A DNA stretch of 64,000 bases from Anagrus nilaparvatae. Its lineage: Eukaryota > Arthropoda > Insecta > Hymenoptera > Mymaridae. Below are positions 1 to 11,834 of the stretch, one piece after another. The DNA is taken from NCBI GenBank assembly GCA_022575985.1, contig JAKSXM010000014.1, forward strand, positions 21,700,001 to 21,764,000. The letters run 5' to 3'. Both the position numbers and the translations under genes were made by a program. Numbering within the stretch: position 1 is the stretch's first letter; the number at the start of each line of letters is the position of its first letter. The notes below the pieces were generated by a model. The model worked only from the letters and a program-made list of their open reading frames with translations. It did not search any database and had not been told where the DNA came from.

Positions 1-2275
1 GTATCATGCTTTTTCAAAAAGTTTTGATAGAATTTTTCTGAAGGGATCCCTCTGGTATAATGAAAAAAGTGTTTCTAACTTTTAAAATTGTTTCACACGA
101 CTATTCGGAGTTGCTTTAAAGTTTGATCTTTCTTTAAAAGAGCGATGAGTCAACTACTCCTTGCGTATATTTGAGAAAAAAAAAATAAATTAATCTTTTA
201 TTTTGATACAAATTTTGAATTATAAATCTTTATTTTAACATAGTAATATTTTATTGTATAATAAATGAGTGTTTGACAACAAAAATATGTAAAAAAAATG
301 TGAACGTACATAAATAAAAACGTGTTTTTTATAGTTAACCGACGGTGTAGATTTGAAAAATAGCGGTACATTAATAAAAAAAAAACCTTTTTTTATAAAT
401 TGAAACTAAAGAAGACAAAATAAAAAAAATTGACTATTAAACAGGTGAGAATAAAGTCGTAAATTTATTTTTAAAAATCCAAAAGATTCAATGAAGTAGT
501 TGCAAAGAAGACAAATGTTCTACTTACATCAATATGCCACTATTGTAAATTACTCTTTTAAGTATGTCCCATTTATCTAACTAGCACAAAAATTTCTATG
601 TCGTAAATTGTTTTTTAAAAGGATTTTCCAATTAATTTTTTTTTTGCTCACTAGAATGTTAATTATTGGGTTACATAATTATTAGCAGGTATTTACATCA
701 ATGACAATATCGAATAAAAAAAATTGTTATAATGCAAGGAGAATGACTATCTAATATATTTATAGCCGACGGAAAATATTTATTTTATGTACGCAAGAGG
801 AAAAAATAAAGTTTTTAAATGATTTTTATCTTTGATTCTGTATTAATTCCATGTGTAGAGAATTTAATTTTTTTATTTTATTTTTTTTGCAAAATTTCAT
901 ATATTGAAAATCAAATAATTGATTTAGATGATAATGAAAGAAAAATAAGTCGACTTAATTAGTAAAGTTTTAAATTAATTTTTTGAATTTATAAATTTTT
1001 TAATCAAATATTTTAATAATATTTGGTAACTAAGATATAAACAACTTTGTAAATTAAAAAGCTATTTGCTATAGGTGTAATTATCATGTAGGTATAGCTG
1101 AAATATTATGTTTTTAATTTTTCTCTATTGCATCAAATAAATTTTAAAAACTTTTTTAAATAATCATAGTAGCTCCATAATTTTTAGTCTAACAATTGGA
1201 TTTTGTGTTTCTCAAGAGAATTAGTTTTTGAATTGTTCTGTAAAATTGCGTTGCTTAACTTTTGAGTACTCAATTAACTGTTCAGAAAATTTTTTAAAAT
1301 TCAAATTCAATATGTAAATGTTTTAAAATATTCACCAGGGACAATCGTTTATACAACACATTCCCACAAGGTCTCAAGGGCTTTAAAATATTTTAAATTC
1401 TTGGCTACTGTTAGTTTTAAACTATTATATGTTTATGAATAGAAATGCGAGTTGTTTAGATTATGTTAGGTAATAGTTGTAAAATGCACTAACTAAATAC
1501 AATTTACTTAATTTAATTTCAAGATTTGTACACGGAAAAACTGCTTTTGTCGAATTTTCAACCAATTGCTTAAATTTTCAGGCAATCGATTAAATATTCA
1601 AGCAAATTGGCTAAAATTTCAACCAATTGGCTGAATCTTCAACCAAAATCTAAAATATATTAAAAAAATAAAAATTAAGTAAGTATTGGTGAACAAAATA
1701 AAAAATCGAAATTAAAATCAGCCTACGCATCTTTATAATATATTATAAGCTTTAAATCCAACAAATTATTGAAAAATGAGATGTTGGTTGAAAATTTAAC
1801 CAATTGGTTGAATATTCATCCAAAGCAGTGCTATTGTGTATGAGAACAAGGTTTAATTGTATAATAATTTATTTTTATCTATAGAGAAATCCTTGTTTAC
1901 CTACTTAAAACAAGTAGAAAAATTTAATTTTTCAATAATTATCCCAATTTTTAAAATTGTTGGAAACCAAATATGGTGGCAATTTTAGAAATTTTTGTTT
2001 TTAAAAAAATATTGGTTTTAATATATTTTGCTACGGTTTACAATAATTGGAAAAATGTCTCCCAATATAAAATTAGAAAATAATTGAAAGATATTTCAAA
2101 ATAATTATGAATGCCTAAAAAGCTACTCATTGATAGGTACTTTCCAGTTCAGCTTAAATTGTTCGTCAATTACTTGAGTATTCACTTTTGAGCATTAATT
2201 TTTAAACAACGCAATTTTACCGATGGTGAGTGCTTTTTAAAAAATATATATATGTTTTCTATCTTAGATACTTAC
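1..2275 (-). other. Dfd: Dfd intron 1 (partial, runs off the window)
   Basis: This stretch lies downstream of the Dfd first-exon donor on the minus strand and contains no homeobox. It is therefore the 5' part of an intron at least 2.27 kb long. It is AT-rich with homopolymer runs and has no coding-looking frame. The only structure seen is a short inverted-repeat element at 1529-1840. Large first introns with regulatory content are usual for insect Hox genes, but I see no specific enhancer signature here. Confidence 0.85.
1529..1840. mobile_element. Small TIR element (MITE), CAACCAATTGGTTG family
   Basis: The left end reads TACACGG...ACTGCTTT and the right end is its imperfect reverse complement (AAAGCAGTGC...GTGTA). 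Both are followed inward by copies of CAACCAATTGGTTGAA. TA flanks both ends, as expected for Tc1/mariner-type target duplication. It is about 312 bp with no coding capacity. It belongs to the same family as the much larger element at 27381-29714, so it is probably a deletion derivative. The superfamily assignment is inference. Confidence 0.75.
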
Positions 2276-3122
2276 CAATTCCTGCCACATGTATTTTTTT
2301 CATCCATGGATAAATAACTCTAACACTACTATCATCATCATCATCATCTTCGTCACCTAAGCCAGGAGAACCGTCTAACATTTGTTCATCATCCATTTCA
2401 TCTGGATCAGAACCACTTTCGCCGTGGTGCATAGATTGATTTTGATTTTGTTGAGAGTTTTGAAGAGTTTGTTGATGTTGGATTTGTTGATTTTGATTTT
2501 GTAAGTCTGGAGAATTGTCTCTATGTAAAGATCCAGAACCAGCTGGACTACAGACATTTCCATCGAGTGATTGTGATTGTTGATGTTGTAAACTATCTTG
2601 AGGAACATGACTTTGTACAATTGATGGCGATAATTCTGTGTTACCCAAAACTGTTGCCGTAGGAATACTTTGCTGTGGTTGCTGATTTTGTATTGGCAGA
2701 GGGCATGTTAACGGCGGCTGTTGCGCTTCTGGTGGCATTGCCAAAGCACCAACTGCGTGGTGATGAGAATGTAAACTAGCATGATGTACAGCATGAACTT
2801 GATGATGTGGATGTGGAGCATAGTAACTACCGTATCCCGAATAACCACCATTTAACTGAACAGCAGATGATACTCCATAAGGAGTTGATGCTGCTTGATG
2901 ATGTTGCTGGTGATAACCATATTGTATTTGATGAGATTGTGGATGATTTAAATGATGATGACCACTACCGAAAAAATCCGCACTATTTGTCGGAATGTAA
3001 TTATTTTGACTATATTCTTCACTTGGTGGAAATTTCGGATCCACCAAATGATGTGACATTGTTTGTTGATGTTGTTGATGATAACCACCACCTGAAGACG
3101 GATTCATCAGGAATGAACTCAT
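2276..3122 (-). CDS. Dfd: Deformed (Hox4 homeotic transcription factor), first coding exon
   Basis: This is the N-terminal exon of the Hox transcription factor Deformed, which specifies mandibular and maxillary segment identity and acts in the nucleus with Extradenticle. It encodes 282 residues plus one nucleotide (phase 1). It starts MSSFLMNP, the N-terminal SxxF motif shared by Dfd and Scr. His/Gln-rich low-complexity sequence follows (about residues 15-120 and 170-232), then an acidic stretch at 239-264 ending in six Asp. The hexapeptide YPWM is at 271-274, followed by KKIHVAG, which is diagnostic of Dfd. The donor G|GTAAGT begins at 2275. An in-frame extension to a stop at 2259 is intron read-through. 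The ATG at 3122-3120 is the first in frame and gives the conserved N-terminus. The homeodomain exon lies outside the window. There is no frameshift, and length is normal for insect Dfd exon 1. Confidence 0.97.
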
Positions 3123-4260
3123 TTTTCACTTAAATAATATTTAAAACAAGAAAACAAAAAAAAATAATAATTATAAAAAAATAAATATATATATAAATAT
3201 TATTTTTTCTAAAATCACAATTCACACTGCGTTATAAAGTTTCACGCGAACGTAAACTCGCGGCAATCTCATGATTACAACACCTCATGATTATTAAAAT
3301 ATCTTCTTTTATTGTTATCTTCTTATTCTTAACAATAACACACAACTATATACGTTACTTAACACTATTTACCAATCTCTTAAAGTCCGTTTACTACGTC
3401 TTGGACAATAAAGAAACGGTGTTCTTTAGTATAACTAACAAAAGCTTCTCGTCTCTCTCACGTTTGTTATATTATGAAGCAATGGCCAATATATATATAA
3501 TATATATATATAAATACATATATATATTCTCACACATGAGAAATAGTTGGTATAACCAGCTGGTTATATATATTTTTGTTACCGCCTACTTGAGTCCAAT
3601 CACTAGATCCACGTGACTTACGAATAACCAATAAGATTCAAGTACTCTCTACTATATACCATCATGATGAATTGTTAAAGAACATGCAACATGTGAGTGT
3701 GGCGCCTCGCAAATTTTATACGGCAGGTGATATAAACTTTTTTTTTATCTGTACATTTGATTTTTAATCACTAAAATTTGATAATATTTTCATGAAATTT
3801 ATATTTTTATAGTATTTTTTATTGTGGATAAGAACTATTTTTGCACTTTTCAGTAGTAACAATCAATAAAAATTTTGCACTTTTAGTTTTTTATTTATTG
3901 GTAAAATAACATTCACAGCCCATAAATAACAATAAAAGAAAAACACTTAAATAAAAAAAAACTAAAAACAACTTTCAGTAGAGAAAAATAAAAATGATTT
4001 TAAGTAGTATAAAATATATTATAGCAGCTTATAATACATTCTCTCACTCGTCAGAAACTCGTCTGTCGAGTAAAATATACGTTGTTTTAAAATTTCCAAT
4101 ATTAAATTTTATATTTTCTCCCTCCTCTTATTTTCTCTTTCCTTTTTATATTTTGTTCCCCATAAAGCTTCTGGTAATAATAATAATAATAATAAGAGAA
4201 GAGAGATTGAGGCCGTGATCGCGCATACTCTTCTCTTTAGAAATATATATAAAAAAAAAA
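3123..4260 (-). promoter_or_regulatory. Dfd 5' leader and proximal upstream region
   Basis: This is the sequence immediately 5' of the Dfd start codon. The first 75 bases are almost pure A/T. A compositionally mixed block follows at 3225-3285, with CpG-containing CACGCGAAC and ACTCGCGGCAATC, and another at 3600-3720 (CCACGTGACTTACG, GTGTGGCGCCTCGC). A GA/TC-rich block lies at 4040-4240 (repeated GAGA, then GTGATCGCGCATACTC). GA-rich blocks are common at Hox promoters and Polycomb/GAGA-factor sites. No TATA or initiator can be assigned with confidence, so the transcription start is not placed. Confidence 0.45.
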
Positions 4261-5650
4261 AAAGAAAAGTGAGACATGGTCATATAATAAAAAAGAAAGG
4301 ATGATGAAGGTTTCTTTTATCCCCTACTACCAATTTTTTTAATATCTCCCTTCTTTTTAAAAAAGCCAACCCTCTTTTTTTTTTATATATTTCTTAAATG
4401 CACAAGGGCAAGTTATTGGATCCAAAGGGGGGATATTTTAGAATCTTTTGCAGTTGTATGTGTGTTTGAGAATTCTGTTTTTTTTTTATTGTAACACGCC
4501 TCTCTTTTACTTATATGGGTGGATATATTTGTTATTTAGCAAAATAGTAATTGCAAAAAATGAAATTACTTGGTTTTATATATGGGAAATTGAAGTTATC
4601 AATATTAAAAGTAATTTTATCTCTAAGAAACATCAAATTACTTTAATGAAGATTATTAATGCTAAATTAAATTTAAACTTTGAATATTACAATTTCGTTC
4701 AAAACTGCAACTTTCATTAAATTCGGGTATAAAAAACTAAGTAGTATAACCAGAACAAAATTTTTCCACAGCAAAAGTTAATCAAAAAATTTTTATGATT
4801 CAAATAGTTAAATCTATCAAAAATATTTAATTTCCCATATTGAAACTTTTTTAATTTAAAAATTTTTTTGGTAAATAAAAATTTTCACTGACATGCAAAA
4901 TAAGGAAAATTTAAAAAATAACCTTCAGGCTAGTTAAGTAAAATTAAAATGCTGAGTAATGTTAGTATATATATATATACTGTTACATGAAATAATTTTA
5001 AAGAAATGAAAAAAAAGCATCTCATATGATATGACGATGATAGACATGATACAAGATCGATTTAGAAATAAAAAGGAAAACGAATAATATAGTCTTTTTA
5101 AGGTATATGCATGCATGTTTTGGTTATAACACATCTTATAGAGAATATAATTGTTAAGTCATTGAATGTATAAAATAGCAGAATCATGATATTTTTATAT
5201 ATATTTGAGTTGTGCTGCTGGCTTTTTTAAATAAACTATTATAATATTCAATTCGTGGGAGGTGAATATAAAATTTTTTTATTTCAAAAAAGAATTAGCT
5301 AATATTTTTTTTCGAATTATTTTAACCCTCTGTAATGTTTAATCCAATTTTCTACACCTTTAATAATATGAATAATGGATGATAAAAAAGAAGATCTGCA
5401 TCCCAATTTGCAAGTAATGATGAAATAAATATTATATAATAAAGGTATTAGGGACGATTAATTGAAAATTTATCTATCTATACAGAAAAATTATTATTAT
5501 TTGTTATTGAGAAGAAATCCGTAAATAATTTTTATAAATTACTTTTTTTTTACTTTGGTGGTTAGTAAAAATATTGTAAACAGAAGCATTATGTAAAAAA
5601 ACTTTTATGTTAGTTAGCAGTTATTAATTTTTTTTCATTTTTTTTTTTCA
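4261..5650. other. Intergenic, no gene seen
   Basis: AT-rich sequence with homopolymer runs, a (TA) run near 4967-4980, and no coding frame of convincing composition. I recognise no repeat-family copy here. Confidence 0.6.
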
Positions 5651-5839
5651 TTTGTGTTTATTTGATATTTGAACAACCAGGCAATACATAAAAATGTTCT
5701 TAGATTTCTGGATTCAGCGTTAATATTAGGCCCAGTGAATGAGACCAGAAAACCCAAACAGCTTAAAAATTTCAATAGCAATGTACAGAAAAAAAAGGAT
5801 GTCTCAGAATGCAGTCTACTTGGCTGCGCCTTGGATAGT

Positions 5840-6900
5840 AATTTACGTGCGATCTGGGACATTCCTTTATCTTGGCCCCTAGGCCAAGAGCTGTTTAAAA
5901 TTTTTCTTCCTAACAGGTCGAAATATTTTTTCTCCCCACAGAGAAAGAAAAATTGCATTTTCTTAGGGTGAACTTAGATGGACTTCTTACCTTGCTACTA
6001 CTTACATGCTTTTTAGCGCTAAAATTTAAACTTATTTCATAAAATTTTCTAATTTTCCTAATTTTAACACCGAAAAATGTTAATCAAACAAATCATTAAA
6101 ATTAATTTTTTTTTTTTAAGTTTTTAAGTTTTAACGCAATTATTAGTATAGCAGAAAGTTAGGTTATGTGTTTGAGTAATTGCAAATAAATTATTTTATT
6201 TATCAATAAAAACTTGTTTTTATTGTGGTTTTAAGATCACTCTTTGCAAAAAAAAACATTTTTTGATAAAATATATTTTACTTTTATGATACAGTTTTTA
6301 CAAAAAAAGGAAATTAAATTCAATTTTTGGCGCAATAAAAATCATAAGAAGTAAGAAGATAAGAATCCCATCTAATTTACCCTTACTAGTTGGTCGAAAA
6401 CAGTTTTTTCATTATACGCTGCAAAAAAGATCTACTTTCTTACTTTCGGGCGATCTTTTTTTCGCTTTTAATGAAAATCTATGTGTTGAACACGGGAAAA
6501 AATGTAAGAAATTTTACTTTCAATGCTGTCTGAACTCGTTCGCTACGCTCACTCGTGCATACAACTGCATTAAAAGCCAAATCCTATTTTTTTTCCCTTG
6601 TTGAACAAATAGATATTTAGCCCCACAACGCGATCGAAAAAAAAACTCATTTTCTCTCCGCGGATAAAGAAAAATTGTCATTTATTCATTGGAGCAAAAA
6701 AAAAATATACCCTCCAGAACACATTTTACACTAACGTGCGATCTGGGCCAATCTTTTTTTTTTGTTCCCTTGGTTAAAAATGTACTAGGCATTAATCCAT
6801 GGCAGAATATAAAATAGTATATTACGGTCCTAGGCCAGAAAAATAAAGAATGGCCCAAATCGCACGTAAATTGGTACGCGCAGCGTCCGGGAAATACGTA
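5840..6900. repeat. Cluster of dispersed-repeat fragments with the ACGTGCGATCTGGG core
   Basis: The core ACGTGCGATCTGGG(C/A)C followed by CTTTATyTTGGCC recurs at 5850-5900 and 6733-6760. It appears in reverse complement at 6835-6880, so 6733-6880 is an imperfect inverted pair. A second inverted pair links 5965-6020 with 6325-6390 (TTAGGGTGAACTTAGATGG...). A related segment occurs at 19210-19370. These look like fragments of non-autonomous DNA transposons. The open frames on both strands at 5635-5971 are by-products of this repeat. Confidence 0.6.
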
Positions 6901-9000
6901 CTTTCGGGCCGCAGTACAAAAAATTAATAAAATACAAAAATTGTAATCACAATCAAAAAATAACTTTATACCTCCTTAAAAAGGCGAACCACACACTGAT
7001 TTTATTCGTAAATTTATAGTTATAGCCAAGTTTATGATTCTCAAATCATACTTATGTAAAATATTTTATAACTTAACATTTTAAACTTGAATATTTTCTT
7101 ATATTTATAGTATTAAAAAGTCATTTCGTTTGCGAGATAAATTTTATACAATCTTATTACTTTTACCTCTGTCTAACTTTATAGCTTTAATTCTGATTTA
7201 ATTTTATTTTAATAATTTCACCCCCCCCCCTGCCGAGCCAAACTTTTTCAAATACTCCATCCAATGAACATGTCCCATGTTAAAATTTATGTAACTTTGC
7301 AGTGTTAAATTGCAAACAATTTGGAGTAAATAAAAATTTAAAAAAAAAATAAAAAATAATTTTTTAACTAGAGTAAATAGCCTTACAAAACCTAAATTTT
7401 TCATAAGGGTATGTAAAAAACATCATAATTTATAACAATATGAAGCAAAGTGTGCTCAAAAAAATATTAAAGTTATTTAACGTTATAAGAATTCTTTAAA
7501 AAAGCTTGAGAAAAATTTATCTAAACAAAAAAAAACTAAACGTCAAAAAAGTAACAAATTAAATGTTTTGTAATTGTCGGCAAAAACTTTAAAGTTAATT
7601 TTTTTTATACAAATTTTTTTATATAATTACAAGTTGATGAATAAAAAAAAAAAGAACACACACACAAACTAGGCAAAAAAAAAGTGATGGAATCACAACA
7701 AAGATATTCATCAAATATCTCTTACAAATATTTTTTTTCCCGATCTCTTTTGTATGTATATTAGCTAACGTCAAAAAAAAAATTACAAATCACATATGCC
7801 GCCGCCATCTCATTTTGTACAAATTTTTTTATTATATATATTTTATACATCGACACATGTTTTGCTTTAGTTTTTTTTTTTAATAAAATGTTGTAATATT
7901 TTTTTTATATTCATTTATTATAAATATGAACGCGTGCTTGAGAATATTTTTTAATAAAAAAAAAAATAAGATATCAGAAAATTTTATGAAAATACATTTT
8001 TGAAAATTTTTTTTTTTAAATAAAGAACGACCCCTTGACATATTTTTCCTTTTATATCTAAAGAATATTTTACTACTTGACATTGTCTCTCTTATCGTTG
8101 ATTGTCTTACACAATTTCCTTTTGTCCATCATCTTTTCGACCCTTCTATTAAATGTCTTCTCCATTTTATTTCTCTTCTTTTTTGCAATATTACATACAT
8201 ACGGTACCTTTTTTTCCTTCACTCGAAAAATTTTCTACGTTTTTTTTACCCTCTTTCATTTTGCTCTTCAACAAAGTCTTTTATATATATAACTCATTTC
8301 TTCATATATAATATATATATATATATATCTGAGCGTCTCTCTGGTCTTCCGGCGGTGCAAAACACTATCAATCACTTCTCCCGTTTTTCTTTCTCTTTCT
8401 GACAGTATGACACCCCCTTCTTATAACATATATAAGTATTATATAGAGCTCCCACCCTTTTGACAAGCACATGGAGACTTAAGAGAAAAAAAAATATGAG
8501 AAAATCGTATAAGTACAAGGATTCTTAAAGTTCTTAAGAAGAAATATTCTACTTTTAAGAATTTCATATCTATGTAAAACATTCTAATTATTATAAAATC
8601 ATTTTTAAAAAACTATTTAAAACTCTTTAACATTTTTATTTATTCATTAATTTTTATTTCATTCGTTTGAAATAACTGTTATTAATAATTGAAAAGATAG
8701 GTAATTAAAAATGACTTTTTGTATATATAGTAGTATACTATAAATGTAAAATGGTTGTTATTATTTTTATGATGAAAAAAAAATTATTGATGAATTATAT
8801 TATTATAAAATTGATAGGTGAATGATTGACAAGAAAATAATGATTGCAATAAAAATTTTTATTTGATATTCTATGGATTCGAAATGAAGTAACGTCAATT
8901 ATTTATATATTTAATATATATGGGCATATTCAGATAAAATAATTATCAAAAGTAATAATTATCAAAATATTTTTGCTTTTTAAATGCACAATGCGCGGAT
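6901..9000. other. Intergenic; one family C fragment; pyrimidine-rich block at 8060-8470
   Basis: No gene is supported. At 8060-8470 the plus strand is strikingly C/T-rich, with a (TA) run at 8306-8328. A mixed-composition stretch at 8330-8465 includes CTTCCGGCGGTGCAAAAC and a TATA-like TATAAGTATTATATAGA. This resembles a promoter or regulatory block more than it resembles repeats, but there is no open frame downstream to attach it to. Confidence 0.4.
7219..7292 (+). repeat. Family C repeat, right-end fragment
   Basis: A poly-C run is followed by TGCCGAGCCAAACTTTTTCA, then ATGAACATGTCCCATGTTAAA. The copy at 28425-28487 has the same order of words. Only the right end of the repeat is present, and its terminal palindrome carries one substitution (CATGTCCCATG instead of CATGTTCCATG). 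Confidence 0.7.
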
Positions 9001-9013
9001 AAACGGTGGTAAC

Positions 9014-9190
9014 TAGAGACCCTAGATTAGCAGAGACTGCCAGAAAAGCACGTGGTTCCGCAAGTTGCCAGCTAAGATGGCGGTCGGAAAAAATTTCCTC
9101 ATTTAAAATATATGATTGCCACTGCAAATGGCGGACCAATCTCAAAAACAGTCTACCTATCTGGCAGTCTCTGCTAATATAGGGTCTCTA
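9014..9190. mobile_element. hAT-type MITE with 8-bp target-site duplication
   Basis: A 177-bp element with near-perfect terminal inverted repeats of about 32 bp, beginning TAGAGACCCTAGATTAGCAG. The right end is its reverse complement with one mismatch. It is flanked by an exact 8-bp duplication, GTGGTAAC, at 9006-9013 and 9191-9198. An 8-bp duplication together with ends starting TAGAG is the hallmark of hAT transposons. There is no coding capacity, so it must have been mobilised in trans. The duplication and inverted repeats are directly visible; the superfamily is inferred from them. Confidence 0.9.
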
Positions 9191-9198
9191 GTGGTAAC

Positions 9199-10900
9199 AG
9201 AATAGCACGATCTGGACAAAAGAATGATGGCTACCGATAAAACTCAGTTTAAAAACTATGGCTCAAATAAATTAAATAAAATATAAAAAAACCAAAAAAA
9301 CGGGTTTTTTAGGTTTTTGGAGGTACCGTCCTAGTCTAGAGGTCTAATTCTAACGCAGATAAGTGAGTTTTTTATAACTTTTTGGCTGCTACTACTTAGG
9401 TTAGGTTTGGTTCCGGCAGTCAAATCACTATACCTATCCGGAAGTAGCCTTTGGAAACAAAACAATAAGATGATTATTTGTAAAATTTCAGTTTTTGGTA
9501 AATTTCTCTAAAATACTTGGTTGCTCGAAAATTGAATTTTTCTTCATTGATAAATAAGAGTATTAAATTTTGAGGCTTTATCTTATCTGGTACCAAAAAA
9601 TTTTTCCCTAAAGAACCCGTAACAAACTTCAGCATCCCAAAATAGCTACTCTTTCTCATTACACCAATACAAAGCTACAAAACTTACAGCGGGCAAATCA
9701 TGAATGACCAAATACTTCCTATATATAGCGGCAAGCAAATTTTTTTTTAGTGAACAGTATTATCTTAACTGAGCTTCAAAGTAACGAGATAAGCCAAGAA
9801 TTCTAGAATAAATTCCAATTTTTGTGGATAATTGTAAGCATTAAAAAGTATTCTTTTGAGGTGATTTTAGCTGAGTATTCGCTGTATATTGTGTGGATAA
9901 AATGTATATTTATATTTACAAAACAAAACCAAATTTTCCATAATCAAATAAATTTTAATTTTATTTATCGTTATTTTATAATATGAATTTTATTAAAATA
10001 TATTATCTATTTAGATAATAATATAATATGAAGTTAAATGGTGAATATTTGTTGTTTACATATAAAAAAATTTTATAATATTTATAATAATGATGTCATA
10101 AATGTACAGAAACCATTTATTATCCCTAATAATAACAATGTGCCCTATATTATATTACTAGCAAAAGTTGGAGGGGGGGCTCCGCCCCCCCTGTATTGCA
10201 TTTACTTTTGTTTCTGTTGCTTAAGAAAATCATGTTTCACTGCACATTTATAATTATGCAATTACATTAAGAGTTTTCAGAATAGCCTAGTTCTATCCCC
10301 AGTAAAGTTAAAATTATTAATTAAGGAAAATTATTTGAAAAGGTATTGGAGAGGCTATTTCTAATCCCGAAGATAATTTATTTCTTATGGAATCCAACAG
10401 AATCTAGCATTTTAGTATTAGTATCTCGTGTACTATTTTGGTATTCTATAGACTTAGAGACTTCAAGACCTGTTATGAATCATGTTAGCCGGCTAGTGAT
10501 TTCATAATTTAAACTTCGTGTTATTAACTGGATATGCAATTTTTTCGATATTTTTTGATCTAGAGAATTTAAGGTCTCATAATAAAAATTTATCAAATAA
10601 TTTTCAAGGGGCCTCTTTATAGCCCTAATAGTTTGTAGCGTAAACAAATATAAATTGCAAATAATACAGTAATTTTTAAATAAAAAATCGTACATTTGAT
10701 TCCTGGATATGCAAAATCTAGTTTTTCAGAGGGCCCAATTATTGGTTAATGATAATCTCGATAAACTAAATGTAAAAAAATTAATTTATGATACAACAAT
10801 GATGTTTTTGTTTTCTGAATAGTAAAGAATCTATAAAATTTCTTGCATTTTTCTCTATTTTTTTTATTTTACTGCAAATTATCGAAAATTTTTTTTGAAA
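9199..10900. other. Intergenic, no gene seen
   Basis: AT-rich with no convincing coding frame. A strong GC hairpin (seven G, loop CTCCG, seven C) sits at about 10170-10192. TTAGGTTAGG at about 9395 resembles the insect telomere motif but is only two units. Confidence 0.55.
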
Positions 10901-11690
10901 AATCAAAGAAATGTTCAGGCTCTAAAAAAATTTCACACATTTTTAAAGAAGCGTCCGTTTTTTATGGAAATTTATCTGAATACATATAAATTAGTGCCGA
11001 ATCGAGTAATACCATAAATTTTATCATATTTAGAAGTTATTTCACTTTTTAAGCAAATTTTCAAAAAATTTTATTTTTTCAAAAAATAGTAAAAATTGAA
11101 TATCTCCAAAAGTACGGTAACTGAGTTTCAAAACTATGGCCTATGTCACCCACTGACTTTTTTTCTATATTTTGATACTTCATTTTGACATTGATTCGAC
11201 CCTGATGATGAAACACATACACACACAGACTCACAAATAGATGATTATAAATACCACAAAAAGTAAAAAAATTTTTAAAAATTTTCGGACCAGCTTCAAA
11301 AATATTTTATAAAATTTTAAATATACCTCCGTTTTGAATAAAAATTTAGGAGAATACGCAAGAATTGGTGCCAAATCGAATACTACAAAGTGTGACAGTA
11401 AAATTTTTCGATTGTCTCAAGATATTTTATTTTTTGTTAAAAATTTTTAAAAATTTTATCAAGTTCAAAAACACTAAAAATTGAATATCTCCAAAAGTAA
11501 GATAGCTGAATCGCAAAACTATGGCCTATGTCACTCGCGGACATTTTTTCTTTAATTTGACACCGGTTTTATATAATTTCGTTCACTGGTTTGGCCCTGA
11601 TGATAATACACACACACACACACACAGACACACAAATAAATTTTCAAATATATATAGTAGTAAGATAAGATAAGATAAGATAAGATAAGA
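10900..11690. repeat. Two-copy tandem duplication (about 385-bp unit) with terminal GATAA microsatellite
   Basis: TTGAATATCTCCAAAAGTA occurs at 11096 and again at 11481, 385 bases apart. Flanking words (GTGCCGAATCGAGTA / GTGCCAAATCGAATA, AAACTATGGCCTATGTCAC, GCCCTGATGATrATACACAC) repeat with the same spacing. Each unit ends in a CA-rich tract, and the second is followed by about six TAAGA units (11661-11690). This resembles the 3' portion of a repeat that grew by tandem duplication. No coding frame is present. Confidence 0.75.
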
Positions 11691-11834
11691 TATGAAAATG
11701 GTACATTTTTTACCAAGGGCATAAAAATAAAGGCTGCTTTGATTTTTAGCTATAGTAACCATTTACCCAAAAAAAAAAAAAGAATCTCAAAATTATAGCT
11801 AAATTAATTTCTGTAAAATGAAAATTAAAATGTT

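Noticed and set aside
2375..3133. Frames on both strands overlapping the Dfd exon
   Set aside because: The 81-residue minus frame is an out-of-frame shadow and the plus-strand 108-residue frame is the antisense of the His-rich repeats.
3287..3616. 109-residue plus-strand frame upstream of Dfd
   Set aside because: Its residues come from (TA)n and T-rich tracts; there is no domain, and it is antisense to the Dfd 5' region.
5635..5971. Open frames of about 100 residues on both strands
   Set aside because: Both overlap a dispersed repeat (ACGTGCGATCTGGG core), with no motif, no splice signals and repeat-like composition.
9390..9410. TTAGGTTAGG as an interstitial telomere repeat
   Set aside because: Only two units, which is expected by chance and common in insect repeats.
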